Shown here in pieces: positions 36,432-45,784 of a stretch of DNA of 64,000 nucleotides. How positions within the stretch are numbered: the stretch's first letter is position 1; each line of letters begins with the position of its first letter. The stretch comes from Candidatus Lutibacillus vidarii. Its GTDB lineage: Bacteria > Actinomycetota > Actinomycetes > Actinomycetales > Dermatophilaceae. Position numbers and translations under genes: made by a program. The stretch lies in contig JADKGA010000002.1 of NCBI GenBank assembly GCA_016717165.1, positions 124,001-188,000 on the forward strand, read 5' to 3'. The notes below the pieces were generated by a model. The model ran no database searches. It saw nothing but the letters and a program-made list of their open reading frames with translations, and had not been told where the DNA came from.

Positions 36432-38819
36432 CTAACGGCGCCGGGGAGGCTTGACCGTCCCGGTGGGTTTGCCGCCCGGCTTCGTCGTGGTCGTCGTCGG
36501 TTTTGGCGCCGTCCCGTTCGAGACGATGACAGCGACGGCGGTTCCCTTGGGGGCGCGGTAAGCCGGGTCGGTGCCGATGACCGTGCCCTTCGGCGCGTTC
36601 GACGGCTTCTCGATGACCGCACCTGTGGCGAAGCCTGCCGCCTCAAGCCTGGCCTTGGCCTCGTTGACGGTCAGCCCGGTCACCGACGGGACTGCGACGG
36701 TGACGCCGTTCATGACCCGGTCACTGGGGTCGGGGAAGTTGCGGAACGGCTGCCCGGCGAGCGTGCCGTCCATGATCTTCTTCCAGATCGGCGCGGACAG
36801 CTCGCTGCCCCACCCGCTGACGTAGCCAATGCTCGGCAGGTACTTCCCACGCAGCGAGGTGAGCCCGTCCCAGGGCGTGCCGACCCAGACCGCGGTCGAC
36901 AGCTGCGGGGTATAGCCGACGAACCAGGCCTCGGTGCGACCCTCGGCGGTGCCGGTCTTGCCGGCGGCCTCACGGCCCCCGGCCAGGCCGCTGCGCGAGG
37001 CGGTGCCGCCACTGCGCAGCGGGCCGCGGAGCAGGTAGGTCACCCCGCGGGCGATATCCGGCTCGACCACCTGCTGGCACGGAGGCAGCTGGAGGTTGAC
37101 CGGCTTGCCATCGGGGCCGGTGATGGCGATGACCGGGTGCGGCTCGCAGCGCTTGCCGTCGTTGGCCAGGACGCCATACACGCTGGCGACCGTGAGCGGT
37201 GAGACCGAGTCGGAGCCGAGGATGATCGCCGACGGCCCCTTGGTGATCGGGTTGCCCTGGCCGGTGTGCATGCCGAGCCGGCCCTCGGTGGCGTGGATAT
37301 TGCACGGCCCGATCCGCTCCGCGAGGGCGACGAAGGCGGTGTTGATCGAGCGCGCCGTAGCCGTCGCGAGGGTCATGTTCCCGGCCCGGACCGACTCGTC
37401 GTTCTCCGGGGACCAGCCGGGGTAGCCGATCTGGCCGCAGGCGTCGCCGAAGTCGGACGACTGGAGTGCGGGCTTGATCCCGCGCCCGGGGCCGGCCGCT
37501 TCGGTGTAGACCGATGACCGGACCGCCCAGCCTTTCTCCAGCGCGGTGACCAGGGCGAGCGCCTTCATCGTCGAGCCGAGGCTGAAGCCGATCGAGCCGC
37601 CATACTTCTTGTCGACCGCGAAGTTGATCGTCGTGTTGCCGGGCGCCTTCTCCAGGCTGTAGGTGGTGTTCTGGGCCATCGCGAGAACCTTGCCCGTGGA
37701 CGGCTCGACGACGACGGCGGCCGCACCGATGCTGGCCTTGTTGGCGACCGGGACCCGCTCGTCGACGGCCGCCTTGGCCCTGGCCATGATCGTCGGGTCG
37801 AGGGTGGTCTGGATGGTCAGGCCGCCGGTGTTGATCCTCTTGATCCGCTCCGCCACGGTCTTGCCGAGGGCGGGCTGCTCCTTGAGCCAGGCGATGACGT
37901 AGTCGCAGAAGTAGGCGTAGTTCGGGGTGGGCGCATTGGCGCAGGACCCCCGGTCGGGCTGCACCTTGAGCATCGTCTTGAGGGTGACCGCCTTGGCGGC
38001 CGCATAGTCCTTCGAGGTGATGAGCCCGAGCTCAAGCATCCGGGCAAGGACGATGTCGCGTCGCTCCATCGAGGCTTCTGGGAAGCCGACCGGGTCGGTG
38101 GCGCTCGGGTTCTGCACCAGGCCGGCCAGCAGCGCCGCCTCGGACAGAGTGAGCGTGGCCGACGGGTGGTTGAAGTAGTGCCGGGAGGCCGCCTCCACGC
38201 CATACGCACCGTCGCCGTAGTAGGCGAGGTTGAGGTAGCCGGAGAGGATCTCGTCCTTGGACATGGCCTTCTCGACCTGCGTGGCGTACTTGAGCTCTTG
38301 GAGCTTGCGCATCAGGGTGCGCGAGGTCGCCTCGTCCGCGGCCGCCTTGTCACCGACCTGGTTGGCCTGGTCGGTCAGGGTCATCTTGACGAACTGCTGG
38401 GTGATCGAGGAGCCACCGCGGACCTGCTCGCCGAGCAGCGGGGCGATGAGGCCACGGAAGGTGCCCTTGGCGTCGAAGCCGGCGTGCTCGTAGAAGCGGC
38501 TGTCCTCGATGGCCACCTGAGCGACCCGCATGATCGGGGCGACGGCCTTGAGTGGCACGATGATGCGGTTCTGGTCGAACGGGGTGGCGATGACCTTGCC
38601 GTCGGCGGCGAGGATGCGGGACTGCTGGTAGGGCGTGGTCTGACGGAACTCGGTCGGCAGCGAGTCGTAGGTATCGACGCCGGCGCGTGCGACCGAGCCG
38701 ACCGCGCCGACCATCGGCATGAACAGCCCGGCGGTGACGACGCCCATCACGGCGGCGGTGGCGACGAAGCCCCCGAGCAGCCCGAAGAGACCGCCGGGGG
38801 AGCGCAGACGCGAGGTCAT
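36432..38819 (-). CDS. Class A penicillin-binding protein with PASTA domain (PonA2-like)
   Basis: It polymerises and cross-links peptidoglycan at the outer face of the membrane. The 795-residue product has one N-terminal membrane helix (residues 10-35). The GT51 transglycosylase domain carries E-D-S-R-F-Y-E-H near 95. The transpeptidase has S-T-M-K near 420, an S-x-N as S-I-N near 484 and K-T-G near 625. One PASTA domain (V-P-S-V-T-G-L-T) lies near 700, followed by a basic Pro/Thr tail. The ATG at 38819 is 7 nt after TACTCT (complement of 38827-38832), so the longer upstream frame is rejected. The neighbouring whiB and metallophosphoesterase genes match the mycobacterial ponA2 locus. Confidence 0.95.
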   Translation of the reverse strand: MTSRLRSPGGLFGLLGGFVATAAVMGVVTAGLFMPMVGAVGSVARAGVDTYDSLPTEFRQTTPYQQSRILAADGKVIATPFDQNRIIVPLKAVAPIMRVAQVAIEDSRFYEHAGFDAKGTFRGLIAPLLGEQVRGGSSITQQFVKMTLTDQANQVGDKAAADEATSRTLMRKLQELKYATQVEKAMSKDEILSGYLNLAYYGDGAYGVEAASRHYFNHPSATLTLSEAALLAGLVQNPSATDPVGFPEASMERRDIVLARMLELGLITSKDYAAAKAVTLKTMLKVQPDRGSCANAPTPNYAYFCDYVIAWLKEQPALGKTVAERIKRINTGGLTIQTTLDPTIMARAKAAVDERVPVANKASIGAAAVVVEPSTGKVLAMAQNTTYSLEKAPGNTTINFAVDKKYGGSIGFSLGSTMKALALVTALEKGWAVRSSVYTEAAGPGRGIKPALQSSDFGDACGQIGYPGWSPENDESVRAGNMTLATATARSINTAFVALAERIGPCNIHATEGRLGMHTGQGNPITKGPSAIILGSDSVSPLTVASVYGVLANDGKRCEPHPVIAITGPDGKPVNLQLPPCQQVVEPDIARGVTYLLRGPLRSGGTASRSGLAGGREAAGKTGTAEGRTEAWFVGYTPQLSTAVWVGTPWDGLTSLRGKYLPSIGYVSGWGSELSAPIWKKIMDGTLAGQPFRNFPDPSDRVMNGVTVAVPSVTGLTVNEAKARLEAAGFATGAVIEKPSNAPKGTVIGTDPAYRAPKGTAVAVIVSNGTAPKPTTTTTKPGGKPTGTVKPPRRR

Positions 38820-39114
38820 GAGGGCCAGAGTAACCGGCGGGGCTGACAAGTCCGTGGAACCGGATCGTTCCTGACGAGGTATCACCGGTGCTCGGCGGGC
38901 ACTCCTCACGGGATGAGGTCGGGCCAGCCAGCCCCACTCGCCGGGACTAGTCCGAAGTAACTAGGTGTGAATCCCTCGAAATCCCCCATGTTGCCCATAG
39001 GTGACTTGAGGTTTGCTTAATATGCTCTTGGTGCTTAACTGGAACAAACTTGGTGAACAGCATACCTTTGGACCGCTGTGGGGGCAGTCGAAGGACAGGG
39101 GGGAAGGACGAACG
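38820..39114 (+). promoter_or_regulatory. AT-rich leader region of the whiB gene
   Basis: Bases 38950-39090 are clearly AT-richer than the surrounding DNA. TTGCTT-17-TAACTG (about 39013-39041) is the best vegetative promoter match, and it leaves an untranslated leader of over 60 nt. The ponA promoter occupies the left edge. No Crp-type dyad is seen. Confidence 0.35.
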
Positions 39115-39417
39115 ATGTCACAGATTGCACACCGTGCCACTGGGATGGTCGACGGGTGGGCGAGCGTCGCAAAGTGTCGGGGTGGGGACCCCGACGCCTT
39201 GTTCGTGCGCGGTGCCGCACAGCAGAGCGCCAAGCAGGTCTGTCAGGGCTGCCCGGTGGTGGCCGAGTGCCTCGCCGATGCCTTGGACAGCCGGATCGAG
39301 TTCGGCGTCTGGGGCGGCAAGACCGAGCGGGAACGGCGGGCCCTGCTACGGCAGAACCCGTCGGTCGCCTCGTGGTGGAACCTCTTCGCCGAGGGTCGTG
39401 CCCGCCAGGCGAGCTGA
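39115..39417 (+). CDS. WhiB-family iron-sulfur transcription factor (WhiB4-position)
   Basis: The 100-residue product has the four conserved cysteines of a [4Fe-4S] cluster: K-C-R near residue 21, C-x2-C in V-C-Q-G-C near 43-46, and A-E-C near 52. The helix-breaking G-V-W-G-G motif and basic tail (K-T-E-R-E-R-R) near 65-80 follow. ATG at 39115 is chosen because it follows GGGAAGGA; the longer frame enters the leader. In M. tuberculosis the same place beside ponA2 and the two ArsA-like ATPases is held by redox sensor WhiB4. That orthology is inferred from position. Confidence 0.92.
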   Translation: MSQIAHRATGMVDGWASVAKCRGGDPDALFVRGAAQQSAKQVCQGCPVVAECLADALDSRIEFGVWGGKTERERRALLRQNPSVASWWNLFAEGRARQAS

Positions 39418-39456
39418 GCCAGGGAACGTGGGGGACCTACCGGTTCCCGCCCTGTG

Positions 39457-40692
39457 CTATGACGACGCGAGGGCGTGACCGACCTCGCGCAGCGACTCGA
39501 GGTCGTGCACGTCGTGGCTCAGGGCGGGAACCCGCACCATCGGCACGCCGGGATGCCCAGCACTGAACGCCGTTGTCGCCCGGTCCTGCCGGGCGGCCAG
39601 CTCGGCGAGCGAGGCGTGCACTGTGAGCAGCCCGGCCGCGAGGGCGGCCGCGGCGTTGCCCCTCCCGGGTGGGTCCTCAGCCGTGCTCGGGCTCCCAGCC
39701 TCGTCCGGGCTCCCTGCGCCCTCCTGAGCCTCCTCGGGTATGCCGATCAGCTCGGCCCCAGCCAGGGCCCTACCCCGGCTCAGCTCGGGAACTGCGAGCC
39801 GCTGGAGCCGGTTGACGACCACCCCGGCCAGCGGCATGTCGTCGGCAGCGAGCCGCTCGACGAAGAAGGCGGCCTCCCGCAGTGCGTCCCGTTCCGGAGT
39901 CGCGACGACGACGAAGGCCGTCCCGCGGTCCTTGAGCAGTCCGTAGGTGAGGTCGGCGCGCTCGCGGAAGCCGCCGAACATCGAGTCGAGGGCGGCGACA
40001 AAGGTCTGGACGTCGGAGAGCATCTGCCCGCCGAGCACCTTGGTCAGCACGGTGCTCGCCATACCGATGCCAGCACCGAGCACCTTGAGATAGACGCGAC
40101 CGCTGGCCCGAGCGGGCGCCGAGATCAGCCTGATGAACCGGCCGTCGAGGAAGAGCCCGAGCCGGTTCGGCGCGTCGAGGAAGTCCAGGGCGGACCGGGA
40201 CGGCGGGGTGTCGACGACGATGAGGTCCCAGCGGCCCTCGCGGTCGGCCTGGGCACGCAGCTGGCCCAGCTTTTCCATCGCCATGTACTCCTGGGTCCCG
40301 GCGAACGAGGTCGACAGGGCCTGATAGAAGGGGTTGGCGAGGATCTGCTGGGCCTTGTCCGGCGTGGAGTGGGCCAGGACGACGTCGTCGAAGGTCCGCT
40401 TCATGTCGAGCATCATCGCGTCGAGGCTGCCGGCTGAGGCGGTGTGGACCCCGATGACAGGGCGGGGCGTGTTGTCGAGGTCGACCAGTCCGAGCGACTG
40501 CGCCAGCCGCCGCGCGGGGTCGATGGTGAGAACGACGACCCGTCGGCCCCGGTCGGCGGCCCGCAGTGCCATCGCGGCAGCGGCGGTCGTCTTCCCGACC
40601 CCGCCGGAGCCACAGCAGACGAGGATCTTGGTGTGGGGGTCGTCGACGAGGGCGTCGACGTCGAGGCGCTCGGCCGTGCGGCGGGTCGCCAT
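39457..40692 (-). CDS. ArsA/GET3-like ATPase (Rv3680-like)
   Basis: The 411-residue protein is an anion-transporting-ATPase-type P-loop NTPase. It has the deviant Walker A G-S-G-G-V-G-K-T-T near residue 29, D-P-A-R-R-L near 59, Walker B V-V-D-T-P-P-S-R near 158 and a long helical middle. The start ATG overlaps the upstream partner's stop (TGATG), so the two are coupled. In M. tuberculosis the homologous pair Rv3679-Rv3680 forms a complex needed for tolerance of glycerol-derived or lipid stress. An insertion rich in Glu, Ser and Pro lies near residues 320-345. Confidence 0.9.
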   Translation of the reverse strand: MATRRTAERLDVDALVDDPHTKILVCCGSGGVGKTTAAAAMALRAADRGRRVVVLTIDPARRLAQSLGLVDLDNTPRPVIGVHTASAGSLDAMMLDMKRTFDDVVLAHSTPDKAQQILANPFYQALSTSFAGTQEYMAMEKLGQLRAQADREGRWDLIVVDTPPSRSALDFLDAPNRLGLFLDGRFIRLISAPARASGRVYLKVLGAGIGMASTVLTKVLGGQMLSDVQTFVAALDSMFGGFRERADLTYGLLKDRGTAFVVVATPERDALREAAFFVERLAADDMPLAGVVVNRLQRLAVPELSRGRALAGAELIGIPEEAQEGAGSPDEAGSPSTAEDPPGRGNAAAALAAGLLTVHASLAELAARQDRATTAFSAGHPGVPMVRVPALSHDVHDLESLREVGHALASS

Positions 40693-41732
40693 CACACCAT
40701 CCCTTGGTCGGTGAGGATCTCGGCCAGCTCGGCCACCGCGGTCGAGTCGACCCCGTCCGAAAGATAGGGCAGGAGCAGCACCGGACGTCCGGTGTCCTCG
40801 ACCAGGGCGAGCTGCTCGGCCTCGAGTGCGACCCGTTCGGCGTGCCCGCGGGCCTCGGCGAGCAGCCCAGCGACGGCTGTCGGGTCCAGTCGGAGCCCGC
40901 TGCGGGCCAGCGGCGTAGCCAGGGCCGCGGTGTCGACTCGCTCGTCGAGGAGCTCCTCGACCGCCCAGTCCGGCAGGACCTGGTCGCGGACCTGGTTGAC
41001 GACGACCGCACCCACCCGGAAGCCCCCCTTGGCCAGCTCGTCGATGGCGTCGAGCGTCTCCTGCACCGGCATCTCCTCCAGGAGCGTGACGAGGTGGACG
41101 ACCGTCTGCGAGGAGGTGAGCAGTCTGGTGATCGAGTCCGCCTGCGAGCGGATCGGGCCGACCTTGGCCAGCCCGGCGACCTCAGCGTTGACCGAGAGGA
41201 AGTGGACCACCCGGCCGGTCGGCGGGGCGTCGAGGACGACGGCGTCATACATTCGCGGGCCCCGGCGGTGCTTGTCGGCCGGGTCGAGCGGACGCCGGTT
41301 CGCCTCGAAGACCTTGCCGATGAGCAGGACGTCACGGACTCCGGGCGCGATCGTCGTCGCGAAGTCGATCGCGCCGACCCGCTCGAGTGCCCCGCCCGCC
41401 CGGCCGAGCCGGTAGAAGATCTGGAGGTACTCGAGCAAAGCGGCCTTGGCGTCGACGGCCAGCCCGATCACCTCGCCCCCGCGTGCGGTCGAGAGGACCC
41501 GACGCTCGACCGGGGCGAGCGGCGCGACATCGAGGGTCTGGCTGATCCCCTGCCGGCCCTCGACCTCGGCGAGCAGGACCCGCTGGCCCTGCGCCGCCAG
41601 CGCCACCGCGAGAGCGGCGGCGACGGTGGTCTTGCCCGTGCCGCCCTTGCCGGTCACGACGTGGAGCCGAGCACCGGGCCAGCTCTGCGCGGGGCGGGAC
41701 GACCCCCGCACGGGACTCGGCGGAGTCGTCAT
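40692..41732 (-). CDS. ArsA/GET3-like ATPase (Rv3679-like)
   Basis: The first gene of the ATPase pair encodes 346 residues. It carries G-K-G-G-T-G-K-T-T near residue 28, the signature Lys of the SIMIBI class, with E-V-E-G-R near 57 and Walker B V-V-L-D-A-P-P-T-G-R near 147. No transmembrane helix or cysteine arsenite site is present, so arsenic transport is unlikely. The ATG lies 6 nt after TAAGGT with no ribosome binding site. It diverges from the DUF4177 gene. Confidence 0.9.
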   Translation of the reverse strand: MTTPPSPVRGSSRPAQSWPGARLHVVTGKGGTGKTTVAAALAVALAAQGQRVLLAEVEGRQGISQTLDVAPLAPVERRVLSTARGGEVIGLAVDAKAALLEYLQIFYRLGRAGGALERVGAIDFATTIAPGVRDVLLIGKVFEANRRPLDPADKHRRGPRMYDAVVLDAPPTGRVVHFLSVNAEVAGLAKVGPIRSQADSITRLLTSSQTVVHLVTLLEEMPVQETLDAIDELAKGGFRVGAVVVNQVRDQVLPDWAVEELLDERVDTAALATPLARSGLRLDPTAVAGLLAEARGHAERVALEAEQLALVEDTGRPVLLLPYLSDGVDSTAVAELAEILTDQGMV

Positions 41733-41764
41733 GCCCCCACCTTAGGACCCCCTACGCTAACGCC
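41733..41764. promoter_or_regulatory. Face-to-face leaderless promoters
   Basis: The 32-nt spacer between two divergent ATGs contains TAAGGT on the reverse strand and TACGCT on the forward strand (41753-41758). Each is 6 nt from its own start codon, which leaves no room for ribosome binding sites. Confidence 0.5.
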
Positions 41765-41923
41765 ATGACCAAGTGGGAGTACGCGACCGTGCCGCTCATC
41801 GTCCATGCGACCAAGCAGATCCTCGACAACTGGGGAACCGACGGGTGGGAGCTCGTCCAGGTGGTCCAGGGGCCCGACGGGCAGGGCCTGGTCGCCTATC
41901 TCAAGCGACCGGTGCAGTCATGA
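41765..41923 (+). CDS. DUF4177 small protein (Rv3678A-like)
   Basis: A 52-residue frame starts M-T-K-W-E-Y-A-T-V-P and contains G-W-E-L-V-Q-V near residue 28, the mark of DUF4177. It overlaps the RidA gene by 4 nt (ATGA). Mycobacteria carry the same tiny gene between the ArsA-like ATPases and the RidA-like protein. Its function is unknown. Confidence 0.85.
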   Translation: MTKWEYATVPLIVHATKQILDNWGTDGWELVQVVQGPDGQGLVAYLKRPVQS

Positions 41924-42390
41924 GCGCGACTGGTCGCCTCGCCGAGCTCGGGCTGACCCTGCCTTCAGTGGTCCCCCCGGTGGCCGCCTACCAGCCGGCA
42001 GTCCGCGATGGACGCTACGTCTATGTCTCCGGCCAGCTGCCGGTCGTCGACGGGGTGATGCGGGCGGTCGGCCGGGTCGGTGTCGGCCCCGGACTGGTTG
42101 CGCCCGAGGTCGCCCAGGAGTGCGCGCGCATCAGCGCTCTCAACGCCCTGGCCGCCGCGGCCGCGGTGGCTGGGGGCCTGGACGCGATCGAGCGGATCGT
42201 CAAGGTCGTCGGTTTCGTCGCCAGCGACCCGTCCTTCATCGGCCAGCCCGTTGTGGTCAACGGCGCGAGCGAGCTCTTCCTGCAGGTCTTCGGCGACGGC
42301 GGGCGGCACGCGCGGTCCGCGGTGGGGGTGCTCGCGCTGCCGCTCGACGCCCCCGTGGAGATCGAGCTCGTCGCCGCCATACGGGACTAG
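41920..42390 (+). CDS. RidA/YjgF-family protein (Rv3678c-like)
   Basis: The 156-residue protein has the YjgF/RidA fold pattern: V-Y-V-S-G-Q-L-P near residue 35, a helix A-L-N-A-L-A-A near 72 and the C-terminal V-G-V-L-A-L-P-L near 135. Archetypal RidA deaminates reactive enamines and needs an Arg in the last strand; here that region reads R-S-A-V-G-V, so the Arg may be present but the call is uncertain. It is translationally coupled to DUF4177. Its TAG overlaps the TAG of the convergent MerR gene in a shared CTAG. Confidence 0.88.
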   Translation: MSATGRLAELGLTLPSVVPPVAAYQPAVRDGRYVYVSGQLPVVDGVMRAVGRVGVGPGLVAPEVAQECARISALNALAAAAAVAGGLDAIERIVKVVGFVASDPSFIGQPVVVNGASELFLQVFGDGGRHARSAVGVLALPLDAPVEIELVAAIRD

Positions 42391-43136
42391 CTCACCGGAC
42401 CGCCGGAGGACGAGCTGCTCGCTCCTGGCTTGCCCTCGGACGTTGCGCCCGCGGCGGTATGCCGTTCCCGGAGCTGCATCCGCAAGGTCTCGGTGAGCAC
42501 GATGCCGAGATAGGCCGCCGCGTCCCGTCGGGCGTCCTCGTCGTCCTTGTCCGGGCAGAGGCGGTCCGCCAGGTCGAGCAGCCGCTGGCCGGCGTGGGCC
42601 GCTTCGACCGTCGCGGTCATGATGTCATCGCCGCCGACCCGCCGGGCGAGCAGCTCGTTGGCGACGGCGACCGACAGAGCCGACACATGGAGGGTCTGGC
42701 CACTCTCGCGGAGGAGTCCGAGCGCGCGCAGCGCGGCGAAGGCCTCGGGTGAGGACCGCCGCAGGGCGTCGAGCTCGGGGGAGTCGACGGCGATGCGGAG
42801 CTTGCTGATGACGTCGTCCCCTGGGCTGAGCCACTCGAGGATCCGGAAGACCGCGATCCGGCCCCGGCCGGTGGCCATGAGGTCGGCGATGACCCGCTGT
42901 GGGAAGCCACGGTCGGCCAGCAGCTGAACCAGGCGCAGCTGGAGGACGTGATGGCGCCGGAAGTAGCCGACCCGGCCACGCAGCGTCGGCGGGTCGAGGA
43001 CCTTCTTGGACCGGTAGAGCCGCAGGGCGCGGACCGGTATGCCGGTCAGCCTCGACAGCTCCTCGAGGGTGAAGTCCTCTTCCACGTCGGTCGTGTCGAA
43101 GGTGAGCCGGAACTGACGCTGCCGAGGCGGTGGCAT
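42387..43136 (-). CDS. MerR-family transcriptional regulator
   Basis: The 249-residue product begins with a MerR helix-turn-helix (F-T-L-E-E-L-S-R-L-T-G-I-P near residue 22, R-A-L-R-L-Y near 36, then G-Y-F-R-R-H-H near 56). A long effector domain and a Ser/Gly-rich acidic tail follow. The ATG at 43136 is preceded by AAGGAG. An upstream in-frame ATG is less well placed. The gene is absent from the equivalent mycobacterial locus, so it is an insertion here. It diverges from the Nudix gene at 43287, a possible target. Ligand not known. Confidence 0.85.
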   Translation of the reverse strand: MPPPRQRQFRLTFDTTDVEEDFTLEELSRLTGIPVRALRLYRSKKVLDPPTLRGRVGYFRRHHVLQLRLVQLLADRGFPQRVIADLMATGRGRIAVFRILEWLSPGDDVISKLRIAVDSPELDALRRSSPEAFAALRALGLLRESGQTLHVSALSVAVANELLARRVGGDDIMTATVEAAHAGQRLLDLADRLCPDKDDEDARRDAAAYLGIVLTETLRMQLRERHTAAGATSEGKPGASSSSSGGPVS

Positions 43137-43286
43137 GGCTGATCGCTCCTTCGGTGGTCCCACCACGACGACCTCGGCCGTGTCCCCGACCGTGGGCGCC
43201 CTTCCTGGAGTGGATGATCCGATCCTCGCAGCGCGACCGATCTCGCGGGGGCGGTTTGCCGGAACTGGTGACTACCATCGAGTCCC

Positions 43287-44183
43287 ATGGAGCGTGGCTA
43301 TCCCGGGCCCGGCGTCATCGAGCGTGACTTCCCCGTCGATGTCCTGCCGGACCGCGGTGGTCAGGCCCGCGCCTGGCTCGACTCGGCCGAGCGGGGAGAG
43401 GTCCCACCGGCCGGCCCGGTCCGCTTGGCGGCGACCGTCATGCTGCTGCGTGACGGACCCGGCGGCGTCGAGGTCTTCATGATGCGTCGGGCGGCCACGA
43501 TGGTCTTCGCCGCGCAGATGATGGTCTTCCCCGGCGGAGCGGTCGACCCGGCCGACACCGACGCGTGCGCGGCCTTGCCCGACGAGGCGGTTGCGGCATG
43601 GGCGGCGCGGCATGGCGTCGACGCCACCTTGGCCAGGGCGGTGCTCGTCGCGGCCGTCCGCGAGGTCTACGAGGAGGTCGGCGTGCTCCTGGCCCATCCG
43701 ACGACGGCCGGGGCCGACGCCGGGGGGCGTTCCGGTGCCTGGTCGGGCGATGCCGAGACGCGGACCGCGCTCGCCTCCGGTGCGCGCTCCTTGCCCGAGG
43801 TGCTCGACGGGGCCGGGCTGCAGTTGGCACCCGACGACCTCGTCGTTCGGGCCCACTGGGTCACGCCGCTGTTCGAGCGGCGCCGGTTCGACACGTGGAT
43901 CCTCGCGGCCGCGCTGCCGCCCGGTCAGCAGGTCGCCGACGTCAGCGGTGAGGCGGACCAGTCCGCCTGGGTGCGCCCCCAGGACGTCCTCGACGCGATG
44001 GCTTCCGGGACGGCATACCTTCTGCCCCCGACGATGGTGTGCCTGGAGGAGCTGGCGAGCGCGGGCAGTGCCGCGGCTTACCTGAGCGGCACCGGGTCGG
44101 TGCCGTGCATCATGCCCGTCCTGGTCCGCGGAGCGGCATCGGAGGTCATCCTCCGCACCGCCACCTGCCCGGAGCCGGTATGA
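43287..44183 (+). CDS. Nudix hydrolase
   Basis: The 298-residue protein has a Nudix fold with the box split by an insertion: G-G-A-V-D-P-A-D near residue 75 and A-A-V-R-E-V-Y-E-E-V-G-V near 118. The insertion of about 30 residues in the box is typical of the larger actinobacterial Nudix group found beside MBL-fold hydrolases. TACCAT lies 8 nt before the ATG, with no ribosome binding site. It overlaps the MBL gene by 4 nt (ATGA). Substrate unknown, probably a nucleoside diphosphate or CoA derivative. Confidence 0.85.
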   Translation: MERGYPGPGVIERDFPVDVLPDRGGQARAWLDSAERGEVPPAGPVRLAATVMLLRDGPGGVEVFMMRRAATMVFAAQMMVFPGGAVDPADTDACAALPDEAVAAWAARHGVDATLARAVLVAAVREVYEEVGVLLAHPTTAGADAGGRSGAWSGDAETRTALASGARSLPEVLDGAGLQLAPDDLVVRAHWVTPLFERRRFDTWILAAALPPGQQVADVSGEADQSAWVRPQDVLDAMASGTAYLLPPTMVCLEELASAGSAAAYLSGTGSVPCIMPVLVRGAASEVILRTATCPEPV

Positions 44184-44956
44184 CGACGCCGCCCTGGCGC
44201 GGCGGCGCGGGCTCGACCCGGGCCCGGTGCGTATTGGCCCCCAACCCGGGGCCGATGACCCTCGACGGGACGAACACCTGGGTGCTGCGCGAGCCCGGAT
44301 CGGCCCGGACCGTGGTCGTCGACCCTGGGCCGCTCGACGACCGCCATCTCACCGCGGTCGCGCGGCTGGCCCGGGCCGAGGACGGTCGGGCCGACGCGGT
44401 CCTGCTCACCCACAGCCATCTCGACCACGCCGAGGGCGCCGTCGAGCTCGCCCGCCGCCTCGACGTGCCCGTCCTCGCTCCCGGCCCCGGCGGCCGGCTG
44501 CACGACGGCCAGGTCATGGACATCGGCGGGCTCACCGTCGAGGTCGTCGCCACCCCGGGGCACACCTCCGACTCGGTGAGCTTCCTCGTTCCCGCCGATG
44601 GCGCGCTGCTCACCGGCGACACCGTGCTCGGCCGGGGGACGACGGTGGTCGCGTGGCCGGACGGCGCTCTGGCGTCATACCTCGAGTCCTTGGAGCTCAT
44701 CGCGGCCCGCACCGGCGACGGGACGGTGGCGACGATCCTCCCCGGACACGGCCCGGTCGTCGGGGATCCCGCGGCGTGGCTGCGGTTCTACCTCGACCAC
44801 CGCCATGAGCGGCTCGCGCAGGTCCGTCAGGCGGTTGCCGACGGTGCCGCGGATGCCCGGGCGGTCGTCGAGACGGTGTATGCCGAGGTGCCTCGCGAGC
44901 TGTGGGACGCCGCGGAGCTGTCGGTCCGGGCCCAGCTGGAGTACCTCGGGGCCTGA
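44180..44956 (+). CDS. MBL-fold metallo-hydrolase (Rv3677c-like)
   Basis: The 258-residue enzyme has the zinc motif T-H-S-H-L-D-H-A-E near residue 75, a Zn ligand His in P-G-H-T-S near 130, G-D-T near 152 and P-G-H-G near 195. It follows the glyoxalase II/LACTB2-like plan. The tail after 210 (winged-helix-like with V-P-R-E-L-W) suggests the LACTB2-type group. It is coupled to the Nudix gene. In mycobacteria the same gene sits next to crp. Substrate not known. Confidence 0.9.
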   Translation: MTTPPWRGGAGSTRARCVLAPNPGPMTLDGTNTWVLREPGSARTVVVDPGPLDDRHLTAVARLARAEDGRADAVLLTHSHLDHAEGAVELARRLDVPVLAPGPGGRLHDGQVMDIGGLTVEVVATPGHTSDSVSFLVPADGALLTGDTVLGRGTTVVAWPDGALASYLESLELIAARTGDGTVATILPGHGPVVGDPAAWLRFYLDHRHERLAQVRQAVADGAADARAVVETVYAEVPRELWDAAELSVRAQLEYLGA

Positions 44957-44993
44957 CCGCCAGGTCGGTGAGTCCGGCCGCCGCGGCGAAGGG

Positions 44994-45671
44994 TCAGCGG
45001 GCTCGCCGACGGAGCCGCTCGACGTCGAGCAGCAGGACGGCCCGGGCCTCCAGCTTGATCCAGCCGCGGGTGGCGAAGTCGGCCAGGGCCTTGTTGACCG
45101 TCTCGCGGGACGCTCCGACGAGCTGGGCGAGCTCCTCCTGGGTGAGGTCGTGGGCGACGAGGAGGCCACCGTCGACCGGACGCCCGAAGCGGTCGGACAG
45201 CTCGAGCAGCGCCTTGGCGACCCGGCCCGGGACGTCGGTGAAGACGAGGTCGGCCAGGTGCTCGTTGGTCCGGCGCAGTCGCTTGGCCAGGGCGGCGAGG
45301 AGTGCCTTGGGCACCTCCGGGCTGCCGCCGAGGATGCGGCTGAGCGAGTCGTTGCCCAGGCCGAGGACCTCGGACTCGGCGACGGCCGTGGCCGTCATGG
45401 TCCGCGGGCCCGGGTCGAACAGGCTCAGCTCGCCGAACATCTCTCCCGGGCCGAGGATCGCCACGAGGTTCTCGCGACCGTCTGCGCTGGTGCGGCCGAG
45501 CTTGATCTTGCCCTCGGCAATGACATAGAGGCTGTCGCCACGGTCGCCTTCGCGGAACAGGATGTCGCCGCGCTCCATGCGGTGCGGGGTCATCTGGGCG
45601 AGGAGCGCCTCGGCGTCCTCGTCATTGAGGGCAGCCATCAGCGGTGCGCGCCGCACAACGTCGTGTTCCAC
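44994..45671 (-). CDS. crp: Crp/Fnr-family cAMP receptor protein
   Basis: The 225-residue product matches mycobacterial Crp (Rv3676) in length and position. The cyclic-nucleotide pocket has G-E-M-F-G-E-L-S-L-F near residue 78 and R-T-M-T-A-T-A near 90. The helix-turn-helix is L-T-Q-E-E-L-A-Q-L-V-G-A-S-R-E-T-V-N-K near 175. The GTG at 45671 is chosen because GACTGT lies close upstream and the family starts here. It diverges from nth. Crp of this type controls carbon use and respiration genes; a half-conserved Crp-like site lies before acs. Confidence 0.93.
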   Translation of the reverse strand: MEHDVVRRAPLMAALNDEDAEALLAQMTPHRMERGDILFREGDRGDSLYVIAEGKIKLGRTSADGRENLVAILGPGEMFGELSLFDPGPRTMTATAVAESEVLGLGNDSLSRILGGSPEVPKALLAALAKRLRRTNEHLADLVFTDVPGRVAKALLELSDRFGRPVDGGLLVAHDLTQEELAQLVGASRETVNKALADFATRGWIKLEARAVLLLDVERLRRRAR

Positions 45672-45784
45672 GGGGGACAGTCTGCCATGTGGCGCAGATC
45701 GCTTCACCCGGACGAAGTGCCCTATTCGCGTTCGCCAACCGATCGGTCCGGGTCGTTGTCGGGTAGGGGACTTAGTCTGTTCGC